Below, in pieces: positions 12,115 to 25,242 of a stretch of DNA of 64,000 bases (its first letter is position 1; each line of letters opens with the position of its first letter). The notes under the pieces are model-generated. The model was not told the DNA's origin. It made no database searches and saw only the letters and a list, made by a program, of their open reading frames with translations. The stretch is taken from contig NW_024466599.1 in the NCBI RefSeq assembly GCF_017591425.1, forward strand, positions 29,364,001-29,428,000, given 5' to 3'. Source of the DNA: Ochotona curzoniae. Lineage: Eukaryota; Chordata; Mammalia; Lagomorpha; Ochotonidae. A program made the position numbers and the translations under genes.

Positions 12115-12360
12115 TTTCCCTTCAAAGACTATGAAAGCTCCTGTCCACTGATTCATTTCCCAAATTTTCACAATAGCCAGGGCTAGAGCTAACTGGGACT
12201 CAGGAACTTAATCTACATTTGACCTGATACTTGAGCCATCATCTGGTGCTTCCCAGGATCTGAATTAGAAGGAAGCTGGAATAACATGACCCAACAGGAA
12301 ATGGAACTCAGGCCGTTCAGTAAGGGACACAAAATCTTAACTACTAATCCACACATACTC
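12115..12360 (-). mobile_element. CSINE, old antisense copy
   Basis: 'cactgattcatttcccaaattttcacaatagccagggct' is the reverse-complemented CSINE middle; the head region ends near 'aaatcttaactactaatcc'. Diverged, and the tail is lost. Confidence 0.7.
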
Positions 12361-14477
12361 CATTCTTTCCACATTTAATGCACTTTTTCCAATGTGTTGA
12401 TTCTGAATTCATATACTCTATTTTCATTCTTCTAAAATTAACCTTAACATTTTACCAAGCCTGCTAAAGTTAACAATCTTTAACATCAAACTATCTTTAC
12501 TCAATAAAAGATCTTTAAAACTAACAGCATGTACTTTCTCAACTTACATATTTTTGTTATACAAATTTTCAAATGTGTCCTTATAACTTGAAAATGTAAT
12601 ACTACTCTCAGTACATTATTTAGACAATTTTTTTATTGTTAAAGAATTTTTCCTATAGTTAGTTAGTTTTTCCCATGAAAACATCCTTTATATTTTGGAA
12701 ATTACATAAGAGCAGGTGTCTTGGTAGTAGGCTCCTTATGTCATTTTTAATTTGTCATTGTACCTTTTTAGACTATGTATTACATCATTCACATCATTTT
12801 TAGACATAAAATATTTGTATCACTGTTAATCATTTTAGCAATATATTCATCTGTAGTTTCTCATATTCAATGCTTGCTAAAAGAGAAATGGAAGTCATAA
12901 AAGTCTTTAAATATTTACAAAATAGAACCTAAGAAGGGAAAGGGAAATGGGGAACAAAACTTTTCACAGTAATAAATGCCATACATAAAGAAGATCATCC
13001 ATCATTAGTAGGGTTTGTTTTTTCAATTAAAAATATCTATGCTGTTCTGCAATCAGGTATCTTGCTTCTCAGCTGACTACTAGCACATAATCCTGAGTTA
13101 CATGGGAAAATCATGCCCATTGCCTTGAAACAAAATCTGGGTAGCCATTGTCCTGGGAATACTGAAACATGGCTGTCACTTCTTCTGCAACCTGTGCCTA
13201 TCAAATGAGCTGACCAGTACAGTTGGCCATGGCTGACAGGTTGCTCCCCAAGTAAGGAAAGGCTGATTCATACCTTAACTTTGGCTACAGCAAAGAAGCA
13301 ATCACAGAAGATGAAAAAAATAAAATCAGAGCACCATTTCTCACACCAATGTAATAAAAGCCAGACAAGCTTCATCATCACTTGCCAAAACATTCACTCA
13401 ATCTCACAGAATCCTAGGATTGCGTATTACCTGCCAAAAAAAACCACACTTTACAATGGAGTGATTTTAAATTCAAAGCCTTCAGTAAGTGTGAGAACTT
13501 GGTATTACAATACTAGGACTTGATGACATCAGTTGTCTAAGTGTGATAAAACAACAACAAAAAAAAATCAGTGATACCTACATAATATTTCTCCAAAAAT
13601 GCACAGCCTGATTCTTATGGTAAACACTAAAACTTCAGAATATAGAATATCTTACAAGATGATTTGCTTCTGCAAGATATTCTTAAGATATATTTAGCAG
13701 TTTCAAAGGGAGGCTATCATTTATTCGGGTATAGAGGTGCATACTGTACTGTATCTTAACTTCTCAGTATGCTAATCTCCTTTATACAAATGGATATGTA
13801 TATATAGTTGTTTATATATCTATCGATCTTGAGTTTCTTCCTTCTCTGGTGATCTGCTTTCCAAATACGTTGATACAACTTTAAAAAAAGAAAATGAAAC
13901 TGTAGATAAGAGGGTCTACTGCATAAATGTCCAACTTTTAGCATTAAAAATGTGGAAGAAATAATGCGCAATGTATATAAGAGGTTTGGATTGGGTATAT
14001 TTCAAAGTGAAGCTGATTAACTGAAAATTTTGTACCTCATTGTAGAGAGATTGGACTTGGACTAAGTATATGATTGTCTCGGGTAATCTAACCATCACTC
14101 AGCGGCTAACATCTCCATGTCCTCTCCTGTTTAGAAACCACAGATCATTAATTTTCTTCAAGGACACGTACTATGTCATAATTGTGTGCAAATTCAAAAG
14201 AGTAATGCAGCAAAGTGACGTATAATTGATGGTCTGTGCATTCAGGCTTCAAAATAATGATCAGCATTCTGAAAGAGTAGGCCCCCAGTAGTTGCATCAT
14301 GTTAGTATTTAACGTTGCTGGAAGTACTTGAAAACAAAGGTTGATTGTAATAACAATGGATTAGGGAAATAGAATCTTTCCAAAGCCCAAAATCAAGTTC
14401 TTGCCATTCTAGACTGCTGAAACATTTTTATGCAAAAGACCCTCTTAGTTAAGAATACTTTTTTACATGTATCTATT
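12361..14477. other. Unassigned DNA
   Basis: About 2.1 kb with no recognised gene or repeat. It contains an 80-codon plus-strand frame (13281-13523) and 60 to 71-codon minus-strand frames without motifs, and a TA-rich patch at 13795-13830. Confidence 0.4.
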
Positions 14478-15035
14478 TTTTTTCCTCTTAGTAGAGCTTG
14501 AGTAATTCACCAAGATGATGAACGGAAAATGGAGGAGCACCTGTTACTTCTCCAGTTCTTTTAGGAATCATGGACTGTTCCTTTGGCCACATACATGCAC
14601 ATTTATAAGAAAGGTAACATTGTAGACATCAAAGGAATGGATGCAGTTCAAAAAGGAATGCCCCATAAATGTTACCATGCCAAATCTGGAAGAGTCTACA
14701 AGGTTACAAGCATGTTGTTGGCATTGCTGTAAACAAATAAGCACAAGATTCTTGCCAATAAATGTGTCTATTGAGCACATTAAATACTCTCAAAGAGCTC
14801 ACACAGCTTATTGAAATGAGTGAAGGAAAATTATCAGAAAAAGAAAGAAGCCAAAGAAAATGGTACCTGGGTTCAGCTGAAGCACCAGCCCACTCCAACA
14901 AGAAAAGCCCATTAGGTCAGAACCAACGGGAAGATACCTGAACTGCTGGAGCCCATTCCCTATAAATTCATGGCATAACAAGTGAAAGAAAAATGAAAGA
15001 CCTCTGGACTCTAAAGAAAAAAATAAAGACCTTGC
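14478..15035 (+). pseudogene. RPL21: Processed pseudogene of ribosomal protein L21 (RPL21)
   Basis: RPL21 is the cytosolic 60S protein eL21. The copy has no introns: it runs from a 5' UTR-like 'gagtaattcaccaag' and an ATG at 14515 to a TAA at 14976-14978, then a short 3' UTR and A-rich end near 15035. Conserved RPL21 stretches are readable in shifting frames: [44 protein letters not shown], and the end LEPIP-K-FMA. It is disabled. Compared with the family, 6 bp are missing after codon 3 and one ATG codon is missing. Single-base deletions occur near 14579 and near 14710 and a 5-bp loss near 14738, giving premature stops. Minus-strand open frames over it are shadows. No clear target-site duplication was found, so an L1-mediated origin is inferred from the intronless form. 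Confidence 0.95.
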
Positions 15036-16219
15036 GAATTTTAAGGTTGATTGCAAGATAAAATTTTAGCCTGAATTTTAGCAAGATGTTTCACAGTATA
15101 AAAGTTAGCAGGGCAAAGGCATATTTTAAAGGCATAATATTATGAAAAAGTGAAGTGGCTACCAGGGAAATTATGAAGCAATTTAAATGAATGCCGATTT
15201 CTAGTTTTGAAAATTCTTTCTTTCTCATCTGGATTAAATATGAACATAAAATGGGCCATTCCCATAACTACACAAAATAGCTGTTGTAATTAAAACAGCT
15301 AATGCTTTAAACAAGCTACGTACTGGAATCATCATTAGGTTACACAGCTTGAAAATATGTAAACTTAAATACCTTGCTAGATATCAACTAAATCATATAA
15401 TAAAGAAAATATAATCCTTTGATTGAATGATGTGTGCTGCATCTTAAATAACCTATGAAGATGTTTACTTATGGCACACAAGATCTTTGCATTTAGCAAA
15501 TGCCTAATTTACCCAAGGAACTTTCAATTTTGTTTTTAAATTTTTCCAGTGTTGAAAATTTGTCTCTCTGTCCTTTAACAAGCAATTTGAAAAGCTTTCC
15601 TTAACAAGTAACATTTAGAGTAAAAAATTAAGTTTCATATTTGAGGTGCATGTATTTGACTATTGTCTTTAATTCTGAATCTTCTAAAACAATTTTCTTC
15701 TGTGCAGTATTAATGCTAAAGTTTCTAGGAGTAAAAAGCCAAATTTATGAACTATAAACTTAGGCATATGGATATACACAGAAAATTTATTGCTCTCAAT
15801 TACAGTGCTGACCAAACAGTAATTACAATAAAATTTATTTGAAATTTATGTCCCAGATGTTTCAATTTGCATATTTAATACGCATTGTGAAAAAAATGAA
15901 TAGAGTATGAAGAATAAGCAACTACAAAAAATGCTTATATGAAAGTTTTCAAATATTATTTTATTTGGAAATAGAATATGTTTTGTTTCTTCAGTATTAA
16001 ATATTGCAGTCTAAGAGCTTAAAAATCAAAAATTATTGATGCCTTTCTCTTAGGTTTGTTTCTATCTGTGTCATCTCCCTCCCTTCCCACAACTTCAAAT
16101 AAGGTAACTACCATTATCATGACTGAGTGCCATTCCAAAAATTTATATACATTTAAAAAGATAAATACAAAATTGTTCTTATCTTATTCCCTTCAGCTTT
16201 ATACAAACTTAAATTTTTG
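15036..16219. other. Unassigned AT-rich DNA
   Basis: No recognised gene or repeat. Confidence 0.4.
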
Positions 16220-16529
16220 TATGAAGATCTTTTATTTGTATTTCAAAGGCAAAAGACGACACCAGAGAGAGAGAGGATTTTTCATCTGCTGATTCATTTC
16301 CCAAATGGACACAACAGAGTTGAGCTGCTCCAAAGCAAGGAGCCAAGAACCAAGCACCTCTTCCTGGTCTCTAATAAGGGAATAGGGGCCCAAGAACTGC
16401 ATTCCTTTCCCAGGCCATAATCAGAGATCTGAATCAAAACGGGAGCAGCTGGGAAACAAACTATTGCCTATTTGGGATGCCAGTGCCACATGTAGAGGAT
16501 CAGCCTGCTATACCATCACACCAGCTCCA
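16220..16529 (-). mobile_element. CSINE, antisense copy
   Basis: Reverse-complemented tail (cttttatttgtatttcaaaggca), purine tract, 'ctgctgattcatttcccaaatgg', 'ggggcccaag', then the reversed head ending 'ccatcacaccagct'. Confidence 0.85.
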
Positions 16530-17052
16530 AAACTTTTTTTTAACTATTTAATGTGCTTTGGAATATACATTGAGTATCATACACTTGTCACCCTTAAAGA
16601 AACTGTTAAGAAAGTCACACAAACATTCTACATCTAAATTTTAGCATCATTTTCTAGAAGCTGTCACTAACTCACCATTAAATAGCCCATATTTCTCCAA
16701 ATCAACAATACCGTAAAGAAATGAATCCTGACCAAGCACCAACATCAAATAAATTATAATTTATTTCCAATATATACTACTAAGATAGAAAAATATCTTT
16801 TAAATTAATGCCAGTCAATATAGTTTGTGATTGTAAATTTTCAAGTTATAATTTTCAGTGTATACAAGGTGCTTTACCCTTTTTCAATAAATTTTATCTT
16901 CCTAATATATGTTCAAACACAGTTTATAGTATATTTCTTTTCTTTTGGAATTTTTAAAAATGTTCTTGCTTGGCAATATTTCAAACTCTTGTCAAAATCT
17001 CATATTTTTGTTCTCTTGGTAAATGCTCCTATTTTAAATGCGGCACAAAATA
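16530..17052. other. Unassigned AT-rich DNA
   Basis: Nothing recognised. A 77-codon plus-strand frame at 16827-17060 is hydrophobic because of T-rich codons, not because of a known protein. Confidence 0.4.
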
Positions 17053-17730
17053 TGTTTTAGGATGGTGTGGATGTCCACCACAAGAATCTTAACAGAATCT
17101 CACTGTTAAACATGCTCCTATTTTCCATGCAGCTGCTCCTTCCCAGTAGCTCTCAGATCGTCAGATCCCATTTCCTGAAATGTTCACCCCTTCACACTGC
17201 TGTTGGCCATCTGCAGCTCTTTCCCCAGGACCACTCCCTTTCCTGAAAGATAAGAATGTCCAAACAGGCCAGCCCCTTCCAGCACACCCAATCTTCAATC
17301 CCCTTCACCCAGGAAAGCTCATGATTTGGAAACAGTGAGTAATGACTGGAAAACCCACAGCACATAGATGAGCCCAAAAGAAGGATGTCAGTTTGTATTC
17401 CTTCCAGGAATATATGTGGCCACCAATTATAGCATACACCAGTCATTTCATTGTTAAAGTAAAGTGCAGCTGGCTATGATGGTGGCAGCACACTTAAATT
17501 ACTAGTACTTCATTGTCACTAGGAGGCTGGTAGGAGGTAGTCTCTCTCCACAGTGCCTGTTCGACAGATTAGTATTGGGCATTATTTTTGGAAGCTGTTT
17601 TGATTCTGATTCCCTGTGTTCTCATTCTCCCTATATCATTCTGTAAAACTAGTGTTTTTGTAAGCTACCCAAAGGGGGTTTCTTGGTGTACAAATGCAAC
17701 TTCCAATAAATCTTAACTCACTGGATTGCA
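17053..17730 (+). mobile_element. LTR-like segment (candidate)
   Basis: A GC-richer stretch starting TG and ending CA, with AATAAA at 17705-17710 shortly before the end and 'gtttttgtaagctaccca', reminiscent of the 'taagccacccag' signature of old ERVL/MaLR-type LTRs. No target-site duplication was found (aaata on the left, gcaaa on the right). It could equally be unique sequence. Confidence 0.25.
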
Positions 17731-17745
17731 GCAAAGCTCAATTGA

Positions 17746-18548
17746 TATGCTTTTTACTAACATAGGTTAGTATAATAATATCAACTATCAATTAACATAG
17801 GGTAGTATCATAATAAACTCTTAACCTTGCATTCATGAGAGGAAAATATTTCATTGTATCAACCACAGTGAACTCCGTAACCATCTCTTACAATTAAATG
17901 ACCTTGCTGAACATCACTTTATAAAATGTGTGTCCATTTGGAAATAGCATACAGAAGCTAAATGTATCTTACATGATCGATTCTACCATGAAGACACTTA
18001 AAGATAATTAAAGGTCTTCACTAAAGAAAATTTCCAAAGTTCATTATGGATTTATTAGTACTCAACAATTGTTATATAATATATGTCTCTGAGTGTCTAA
18101 AATCACAAGATTGTGAGAATTTTCAACACAGGCATTGTGTGTTACTCATTATTATATTATATTAGCACTAAATGATTCAAATAAACTAAATTATAATTAG
18201 AAGGGCAGCAACCTGGCCATTGTTTCACATCCACATACTTTTGGCGAACTATTTTATTACCCTTATGCTAATATCTAAGCTTTACATGTTTTGAAATTTG
18301 GAAATCACAATATATTTTACAATTTACATGTACTTTCAGTAAGTGATGCTTTTTTCCTTCAATAACCAGGTGATTTAACAACCAATATCTACAAGGAAAA
18401 TAAAACCTGGCAACAAACTCTCTTCCCATTGCTTGGACCTGAAGAAAAGCCTCCCCTTTGCATTTCATTGGTGAGCTCAGGTAGATTCCAGGGGCTTGGG
18501 AAGCTACAAGCAGTTTGAGTTTGAACATCTGTAAAAGTGACACCATCA
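17746..18548. other. Unassigned AT-rich DNA
   Basis: No feature recognised. The 118-codon minus-strand frame from 18268 runs into the CSINE that follows and is not a gene. Confidence 0.4.
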
Positions 18549-18867
18549 TGGGGTCAATACCATGGCATAATAGGCTAGGCCCCTGTGCCAGAAGCACTGC
18601 ATCCCACATGGGTGTTAGTTCCATGTCCTGGCTACTCTACTTCCCATCCAGCTCGCTGCTTTTGCCCTGAGAAAACAGCAGAAGATGACTCAAGCTCTAG
18701 AGCCCATGCACCCATGTGGAAGACCCAGAGGAAGCTCCTGGCTCCTGGATTCATATTGACACATTGCAGCCATTTAGTGAGTGAAACAGTGGATGGAAGA
18801 TGTCTTTCCCTTTGGTGTTTCTTCTCTCTAACTTTCAAATAAATAAATAAATGATCTTTAAAAAGAG
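18549..18867 (+). mobile_element. CSINE
   Basis: Head 'tggggtcaataccatggcataat', 'gcatcccacatgggtg', 'tctacttcccatccagctc', body and tail 'tttcaaataaataaataaatgatctttaaaa'. Full length, moderately diverged. Confidence 0.9.
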
Positions 18868-19744
18868 ACACTACCTCATTAACTTGGAGATTTTTACCAC
18901 TACAGAATTGTCAAACTATTCCAAATTAATACTTCTTTCGTAAGTAGGCCAGGAATAGCCACTGAACTCATTGTTCCAGTTGTCAACAAAACTGTTTGTA
19001 GATCAAGAATTATAATCTACCCCAAAGGCAGAAAAAAAAATTTCCTTGAACTCACTATAATCATAAATGATTTCATCATTACAGTTCAGTATTTATAAAG
19101 ACTTAGACACAGGAAGTCTAAGGAGTTGGGTCAAGGAAGTCAGACACTTCAGGTGGCTTGTGGCAGATCTGATCATTGTGGACAGAGAACTTTACATGTT
19201 CTACCGAAAACAACAACTTCAGACGGGAAGGAATCCATGTTTGTATCATTCCAGTAAACATTGGCCAAGATTTTTCCTTAGCAGAGAAGAAAACAATAAA
19301 TTCTCTCTCAGCTGTCACTTCTCTTTGTCCTAGTTTGCAGATCTGCTCTTGCAAAACCAGTTCTAAAACTGACAATACTGACAACCCAACATTCTGATGG
19401 ATGATATGCCAGGACAAGGGTTTCCATACTGGTGAGGACTTTGCTGATGCCCTGACACAGGCAGCACAGCAGCCTTTTGTGTAGGAGCATTAAATTATGT
19501 ACTCTGACATGCAGCAGCCCTGAAAACAATGAGACTCAGTCACTACTGTTTAAATAAATAACTCTCAAAAATATACCAGGAGAATTTAGGTTTCTTCTGC
19601 TCATCTTCACATCACTAACTTTGTTCTCCAAATAAATAGGAAAATAGAACATAAGAATATAAAAACTATTTTTTAATCTTACAAAAGGTAATGGAAGAGG
19701 CAAGGGATACTTTGGAGAATGCAGTAATTAAGAGTGCACAGTGA
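18868..19744. other. Unassigned DNA with overlapping open frames
   Basis: 19050-19540 has several open frames on both strands (88 and 73 codons plus, 99 and 73 minus). Their translations match no family I know. It could be a decayed pseudogene or chance. Confidence 0.3.
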
Positions 19745-20110
19745 CTTGAAAGCAATTTACCACTACTCAGCCATAATAGAATAAAGTCCTGTCTTTTGTG
19801 TAAAAAAAAAAAAGATACACTTGGAGACCATTATGCTTATTGAAATAAAATACACTCAAAAGGACAAATAGCGTATGTTTTCTCTGACTTGTGATATCTG
19901 ATATAGAGAACGCAAAAACTGCAATGTCAATGACTGAGAGTGATGGCTTGAGATTTGACTGTTGTTCACAACCATTTCTACATTACAGTGGATCAGTGGA
20001 GTTTCTACCTTCTACTTGTTGAATTCCTTATTTGTAAGATAATGAAAGTTGTGATTATAATGTGAACTGTAAGCATGTTGTCACAAAAGCAAAAGGAAAA
20101 ATAAAGAGGA
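19745..20110 (+). mobile_element. L1 ORF2 end plus 3' UTR, 5'-truncated
   Basis: 'ccactactcagccataatagaataaa' and '...ggacaaatagcgtatgttttctctgact' correspond to the last ORF2 codons and the boundary with the 3' UTR. The UTR runs to an A-rich end near 20110. An A12 run at 19802-19813 lies inside the former Lys-rich coding stretch. Confidence 0.75.
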
Positions 20111-22158
20111 GAAGGAAGATAGAGAACAGTATGTGCTGAAAATTGTGGAAAACATGAAATATGTTGTTCTTACAAAAATAAATAAATCATAAAAGAATTT
20201 CATGCTAAGGCTCTTTATGCAGACATGTTAGTATCTAACTTGAAAGTTCCTCTTAACACCATAGTAAAGGATACTGGCCCAAATAATGTTAAATGTCTGA
20301 TTTGGTTATTTTTCCACTAATTATGGCTTACTGTTGTACAACCAATTGTATTGAAACAAAACTGGAGATTCAAATTTATTATTGAAGTGATCACCTCTGA
20401 AAAGTTATTCCTTGCTGTAATATCAGATACAAATAAAAGAAAAAGGGAGTAGTAATGTATTTAAAATTTTTAAAAACAAATACATCCATTTATCTGTAAT
20501 AAGGGAAGAGAGGTGACTTAACAATTTTCAATTTCCCTGTGAAAATTCAAAACTAATAAAACAGACTGTTTCTTGTAAATGAAAAATATAACCCAACATT
20601 GCATCAATGCACTGAAATTGTCCCTTTTATACAAACTCCATGAACACAAATTTCAGATGAAAATACAATGTCAAAATTGCCAGCAAGAAGTGGTATTCCT
20701 GGACATCACTTCATGCTTTCTCTTCTAAAATATGTTTCCTTTGTACTCCCCACATTGTACACACCTTACTGAGAAAACTAATAACTGAGTTATTAAAAAT
20801 GTCAAGAAGTTTAAAAGTGAAGTAGAATCTATAAGAAGGGGAAAATGTTATCTCATTATTCTAACAATAGGAAACTTCATCTAACTTTTGGGCTTTCGAA
20901 TTCTTACTGGACTCAAACAATGTCCATTTAAAAAAAAACTCTCTGAATAAAAAATTATCTGCAATTTATGCAGCTTTTTCCAAACTCCTGAGATTTGGAA
21001 TATCGCAAATTAATCTTTGACTTTTATCACTTTTTATTTATTCATTGGAAAAGGAGTAAATTCTTGGGATGGAGCAAGAACTTAAATGATCACTGACTTA
21101 TAAACATTGAGTAACTCTGAGTCCAAAGCTTAGAAGCAAAAAATTCCCAACAATATTGGCTTTCTCTTTGTACCTACAGAATTTCTAATTTCATTAGAGT
21201 GCCATTATTCTACTTCAGGAACACTAAAATACTGGGCTAATCTCTGGCAAACCAGTCTGAGCTCTGTGCCATTCAAACACTTAATGAGAAGCAAATATCT
21301 TATTTACGACAGCTCAAAAATAATCTATCTTTGTTTATTCTAGGAAAATATTGCTAGTATATAACAAAGACTTTATAACAAATGAGTAACAATACCACTA
21401 GATGATATTAGGGTCATGAATATGAAATGTAAAAGATGAAAAAAGATTTTTCTTAAAAAAATTTTTTTCCTAGAAAAATAAAGTTTCAGCACTCTTTTTA
21501 AAGCACTTCTTTTACATTTATTATATCCCATAACCTGTTTAAAACATTAGCCTAACCCCCAAATAAACTTAAGACAAAGTTTTATCTTATTAGAATTTTC
21601 ATAATTTGACAAAATATTCATGAAGTTATCTGAAGATTAGTTTTAACAGACAGTAACACTCTTAGGCTGACATGTCTATCCTAAAGGGTAGTTTCCTCAA
21701 TGGGATATGAGAAATGAATAATTGTTTTTACTTCTCTTTGTTATAGAAATTGAACATTTTTTCAAGAAAAAGCTAGTGCTTTTTTAAAAAAATGATAAAC
21801 AATAAAAGTCAAATGGTTAACTGGGGTCTTTGTTTATCAAACTCATTTTGTATAGCATGTACAATACTTTAGGAGCTTAAAAGCATTGATAACTTCTGGT
21901 TCTAAATTTTAAGTCAACTAAAATGTACTTCAAAGGCTCTCAAGGCAGAGTAACAAAAAGAGAAGTTACCAGGGTATTTGTCATTCTGTGCTGGATTACC
22001 AATAGAGTATGTGGGCTTTTCCTCCTGCAGCCTCTCGGAGTGGAGTTTGCACTGCTTAAAGCAGCAAGCATTTCTGGAGCTGCTTCCCAGCCCTTCCGTG
22101 TGGCATGGCAGGGAATAACCAGGTTCACCCCTGTCTTCCGAACAAATGTTTCCTCTCT
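20111..22158. other. Unassigned AT-rich DNA
   Basis: No recognised gene or repeat over 2 kb. A 139-codon minus-strand frame (21940-22359) enters the L1 3' UTR to the right and is not a gene. Confidence 0.4.
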
Positions 22159-22176
22159 CCAGACTCCCAATTGTTT

Positions 22177-25100
22177 CGCATTTTTTATTATTATCATCAT
22201 CTTATGATACAGTTCAATAGACTTTGGGATTTCCCTCACTCCCAACTCAAATCTCCTCCCTCTATTGATTTCCCCTAAACTGTTACAATAGTAAAAGTTC
22301 TTCACTAAAAGTCCTAAGTATGTCATTGTGGGAATGGACAATGGCAAACAGTTCAGCATCCTATAAAGATAATCAACAGTTTCACTGAGAGTTCATCTTT
22401 GACCTGGAAGCAGAGATACATAATGCATTCTATCCTCACAACTGGATCTGATAGTCTCCATTACACAGTTACTATACAGTCCCCTAAATGAAAAGCCACA
22501 AAACAAAATCAACAACAGGAAGAAAAACAGGAATTTACAATTTCATGAAGAAAATTATGCACTATATGACCTATGAGTAAGTGAAGAACTTTAATATGAG
22601 ACAAAAAAAACCTCTTGTTTTTTTTAAGGTTTTTTTTTTTAATTGGAAAGTAAGATATAAGATAGGAGGAGAGACAGAAAGGAAGATCTTCCCTCTGATG
22701 ATTCACTCCAAGTGGCCGCAACAGCCTGAGCTGAGCCTATCTGAAGCCAGGAGCCAGGATCCTGGAACCTCTCAGGTCTTTCACATGAGTGAAGGATCCT
22801 AAGGCTTTGGGCAGTCCTCCATTGCTTTCCCAGGACACAGGCAAGGACCTGGATGGGAAGTGGGACTGCCAAGATTAGAACCAGTGCCAAAATAGGATCC
22901 CAGTGCATGCAAGGCAAGGACTTTAACCACTAGGCTACAACACCAGGCCAAAAGAAAACTTTTTTTAAGAAACAAAAATAAAAACAAAAACATCAAAATC
23001 CATGAGATTCAGTTTCTGCTGATCTTTGTTGGTGAGATGTATCTCCTGTAGGCAACAAAAAGATGAGTATGTTTTTTTATCCAGTCTACTAATCTGTGGC
23101 ATTTGATTGATGGGATTAAAGCCATTTACATTCAGGTTAATATGAATAGGTGGTAATTTGCTCTTGCCATTTTAGCTATGGGTTGTTCATTGTTTGATTT
23201 AGTCTTCTTCTGTTATTTTACTGGGATTTTCTTAACATTTCTCTTTGGTTTTGGTGGGTGTTATTACTTTTCTGTCAAGAGAACATCTTTAAACTATTTG
23301 TAGGGCAGGTTTGAAAGATGTATACTCTTAAACTTTCTGAGGAAGAGGTTTATTTCATTTTCAAAGGCAAAGGAAAGTTTTGCTGGGTATGATCATTTTT
23401 TTTCCTTTTAAAATCTCAAAGACGTCACACCATTCTCTTTTGTAGTTTTTCCTGTGAGAGGTTGTCTGTATGTCTGATTGCCATTCCTCTATAGGTCATT
23501 GATTTTTCCCATGTGCATATTTAAGGATCTTTTCCTTATGTTCAATTGAAGAGAGCTTGATTATCATGTGTCGTGATGAAGATTGCTTTTGGTCAACCCT
23601 GCTGGAAATTCTGTGCCCCTCCTGCATTCAGTTTCCCAATTTTTTCTTTGGGTTAGAGAAAATTTTTTATTATTATTATTTCATTGAATATACCTTTAAA
23701 CCCAGCTTCTCTTTCTGTGCCTTCTGGAACTTCCATAACTCTTATATTTGGTCTTATAATACTGCCTTTATTTTTTTTTAATACTTTTCTTAGTTTGATC
23801 AATTCCTCTTACAGCTTTTTGATTATTTCACCATTGTGACAAGAAATACTTTCCAATCCTGAGATTCTTTCTTCTGCCTCATTCAATCTATTTATGGAGA
23901 CTTTTCACTGAATTTTTATGTTGCTCCATTGTGTTCTTAATTTCTAATAATTCTGCTTGATTTTGTTTCAGTATTGCTGTTTCCTGTCTGATATACTCCT
24001 TAAATTCCTGCATGTGCTTCTCATTATTGATAAGAAGCTTTATAACAAGATTTTTGAGTTCTTTATCCCCTACTTCCTCAATGTATTTATTCCCCAGTTA
24101 ACTCTGAGGTTGGCAAAGGCTTTTGCACCTTTGCAGGGACTCTTCAGTAATTTGCACTGTGCCTCTGTCTCTTCTTTTGTTCTGGGTTTTTGCACTTCTG
24201 ACTGACAGATTCTTCTTAGGGCAAGTTTCACCAAGGTGTACAGCTCGATTTTACGTATTGTGTTTGGTACACGGTTCTTTGTTTCACAGTCACTTGAGCC
24301 ACTCCCTCCAGTGAGTTTCAGCTCTGGATTCTTATGGTAGACTTCCACCATGGTCTCCACAGCCCCGGCTCCTGGCTCACTACTCTCCACCTCCTGTGAT
24401 CCTGTGCTGTGGCTGCACCGTTGTGTGTACAACCATTCTCCCACTTTCAGTTTGAGCACTTCCCAGGAATAGGGAGACATGAGATGCCCTAAATAACCAG
24501 TTTGTTGATGGTGCTGATCTTGCCAGAACCTGCTGGCTATTCTATCTGAGGGCCACTCAGTATTATTTTCCCTGTGAGACCAGTGCAATGCACTGAGCTC
24601 AGTTAGTTTGCTCCCAGCTCAGCACATGTGCAGCTCACTATTGTCCCTCTAGTCTCAAAGCCTTTGCCACACTGTACAAAATGGCACCTGATGTGCCACT
24701 GGTGGAGTTCTGGATCTGCTGGTCATTAAGTCTTTGGGATACCTGAACTTATTTTGGGTGGAACCTGTAGGATGCCATGCACTGAGCAAGAAATAAGTTC
24801 GCTCCCAACTTAGTACAGGGGTAGTCCCACATCACAGCTTTTGCCTCAGTATATAAACTGGATCCCAGTAAGGCTCTCAGAGGGTCTAAGCTGTGCAATG
24901 TACCCTGTTCCTGAAATGCCTGTTTGGTGTCTGCTGGTCTTTCTGCTCCTGGTCAAATCAAACAAATCAGCAGGACAGGCAGTTCTTTGCCTGGGATCAC
25001 CTACAGAGCTGCCAGTGAGCTTCCTTTCTAACATGGCCACTGGTTGAACTCAGATCGCTGCTTGCTCACTGCCACTGTGGTCTCAAGCTTATTTGGTCAC

Positions 25101-25242
25101 TGCAACACCACACTGTTGTCTCCGTTTCCAGCTGTCGCTCTGCAATTGGCCTGTCCTCTATTTCCTTTCTGCTTCACATTAACAATTCTCCATCTTTTAA
25201 ATGTGTTCTTATCTTATTCCACCATCTTGATTAGCCTCACTA
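22177..25242 (-). mobile_element. L1 with both ends but almost no ORF2, antisense, carrying a nested CSINE
   Basis: Read on the minus strand from the right. The 5' end (25242) has the 'caagatggtggaataag' start typical of L1. A long 5' leader (about 24590-25240) and an ORF1 remnant (about 23700-24590) follow. The ORF1 part includes a coiled-coil-like section homologous to the ORF1 at 40.8-41.9 kb. Next come the intergenic part and the first roughly 40 codons of ORF2 (LNVNGFNP... to EIHLTNKDQ) at about 22990-23150. ORF2 then stops. After a CSINE (22622-22950) the 3' UTR follows (about 22180-22600), with the polypurine stretch 'gggaggagatttgagttggg' and 'gggaaatccca' before a short A-rich end at 22180. 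A flanking duplication supports a single insertion. All frames are broken. Confidence 0.75.
22622..22950 (-). mobile_element. CSINE, antisense, nested in the L1
   Basis: Poly-T/A-rich tail at 22622-22643, then the complete body in reverse to the head 'ctaggctacaacaccaggcc'. It lies at the junction where the L1 ORF2 is missing. Confidence 0.9.

Noticed and set aside
17053..17730. Firm MaLR LTR call
   Set aside because: TG..CA ends and AATAAA are present, but no target-site duplication and only weak signature similarity; retained as a low-confidence candidate.
18268..18624. 118-codon minus-strand open frame
   Set aside because: It crosses unassigned DNA into a CSINE; no conserved motif.
21940..22359. 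139-codon minus-strand open frame
   Set aside because: It spans the L1 3' UTR boundary and target-site duplication; no protein family is recognisable.
24070..24588. 172-codon minus-strand open frame
   Set aside because: It is part of the antisense L1 leader and ORF1 remnant, not a separate host gene.
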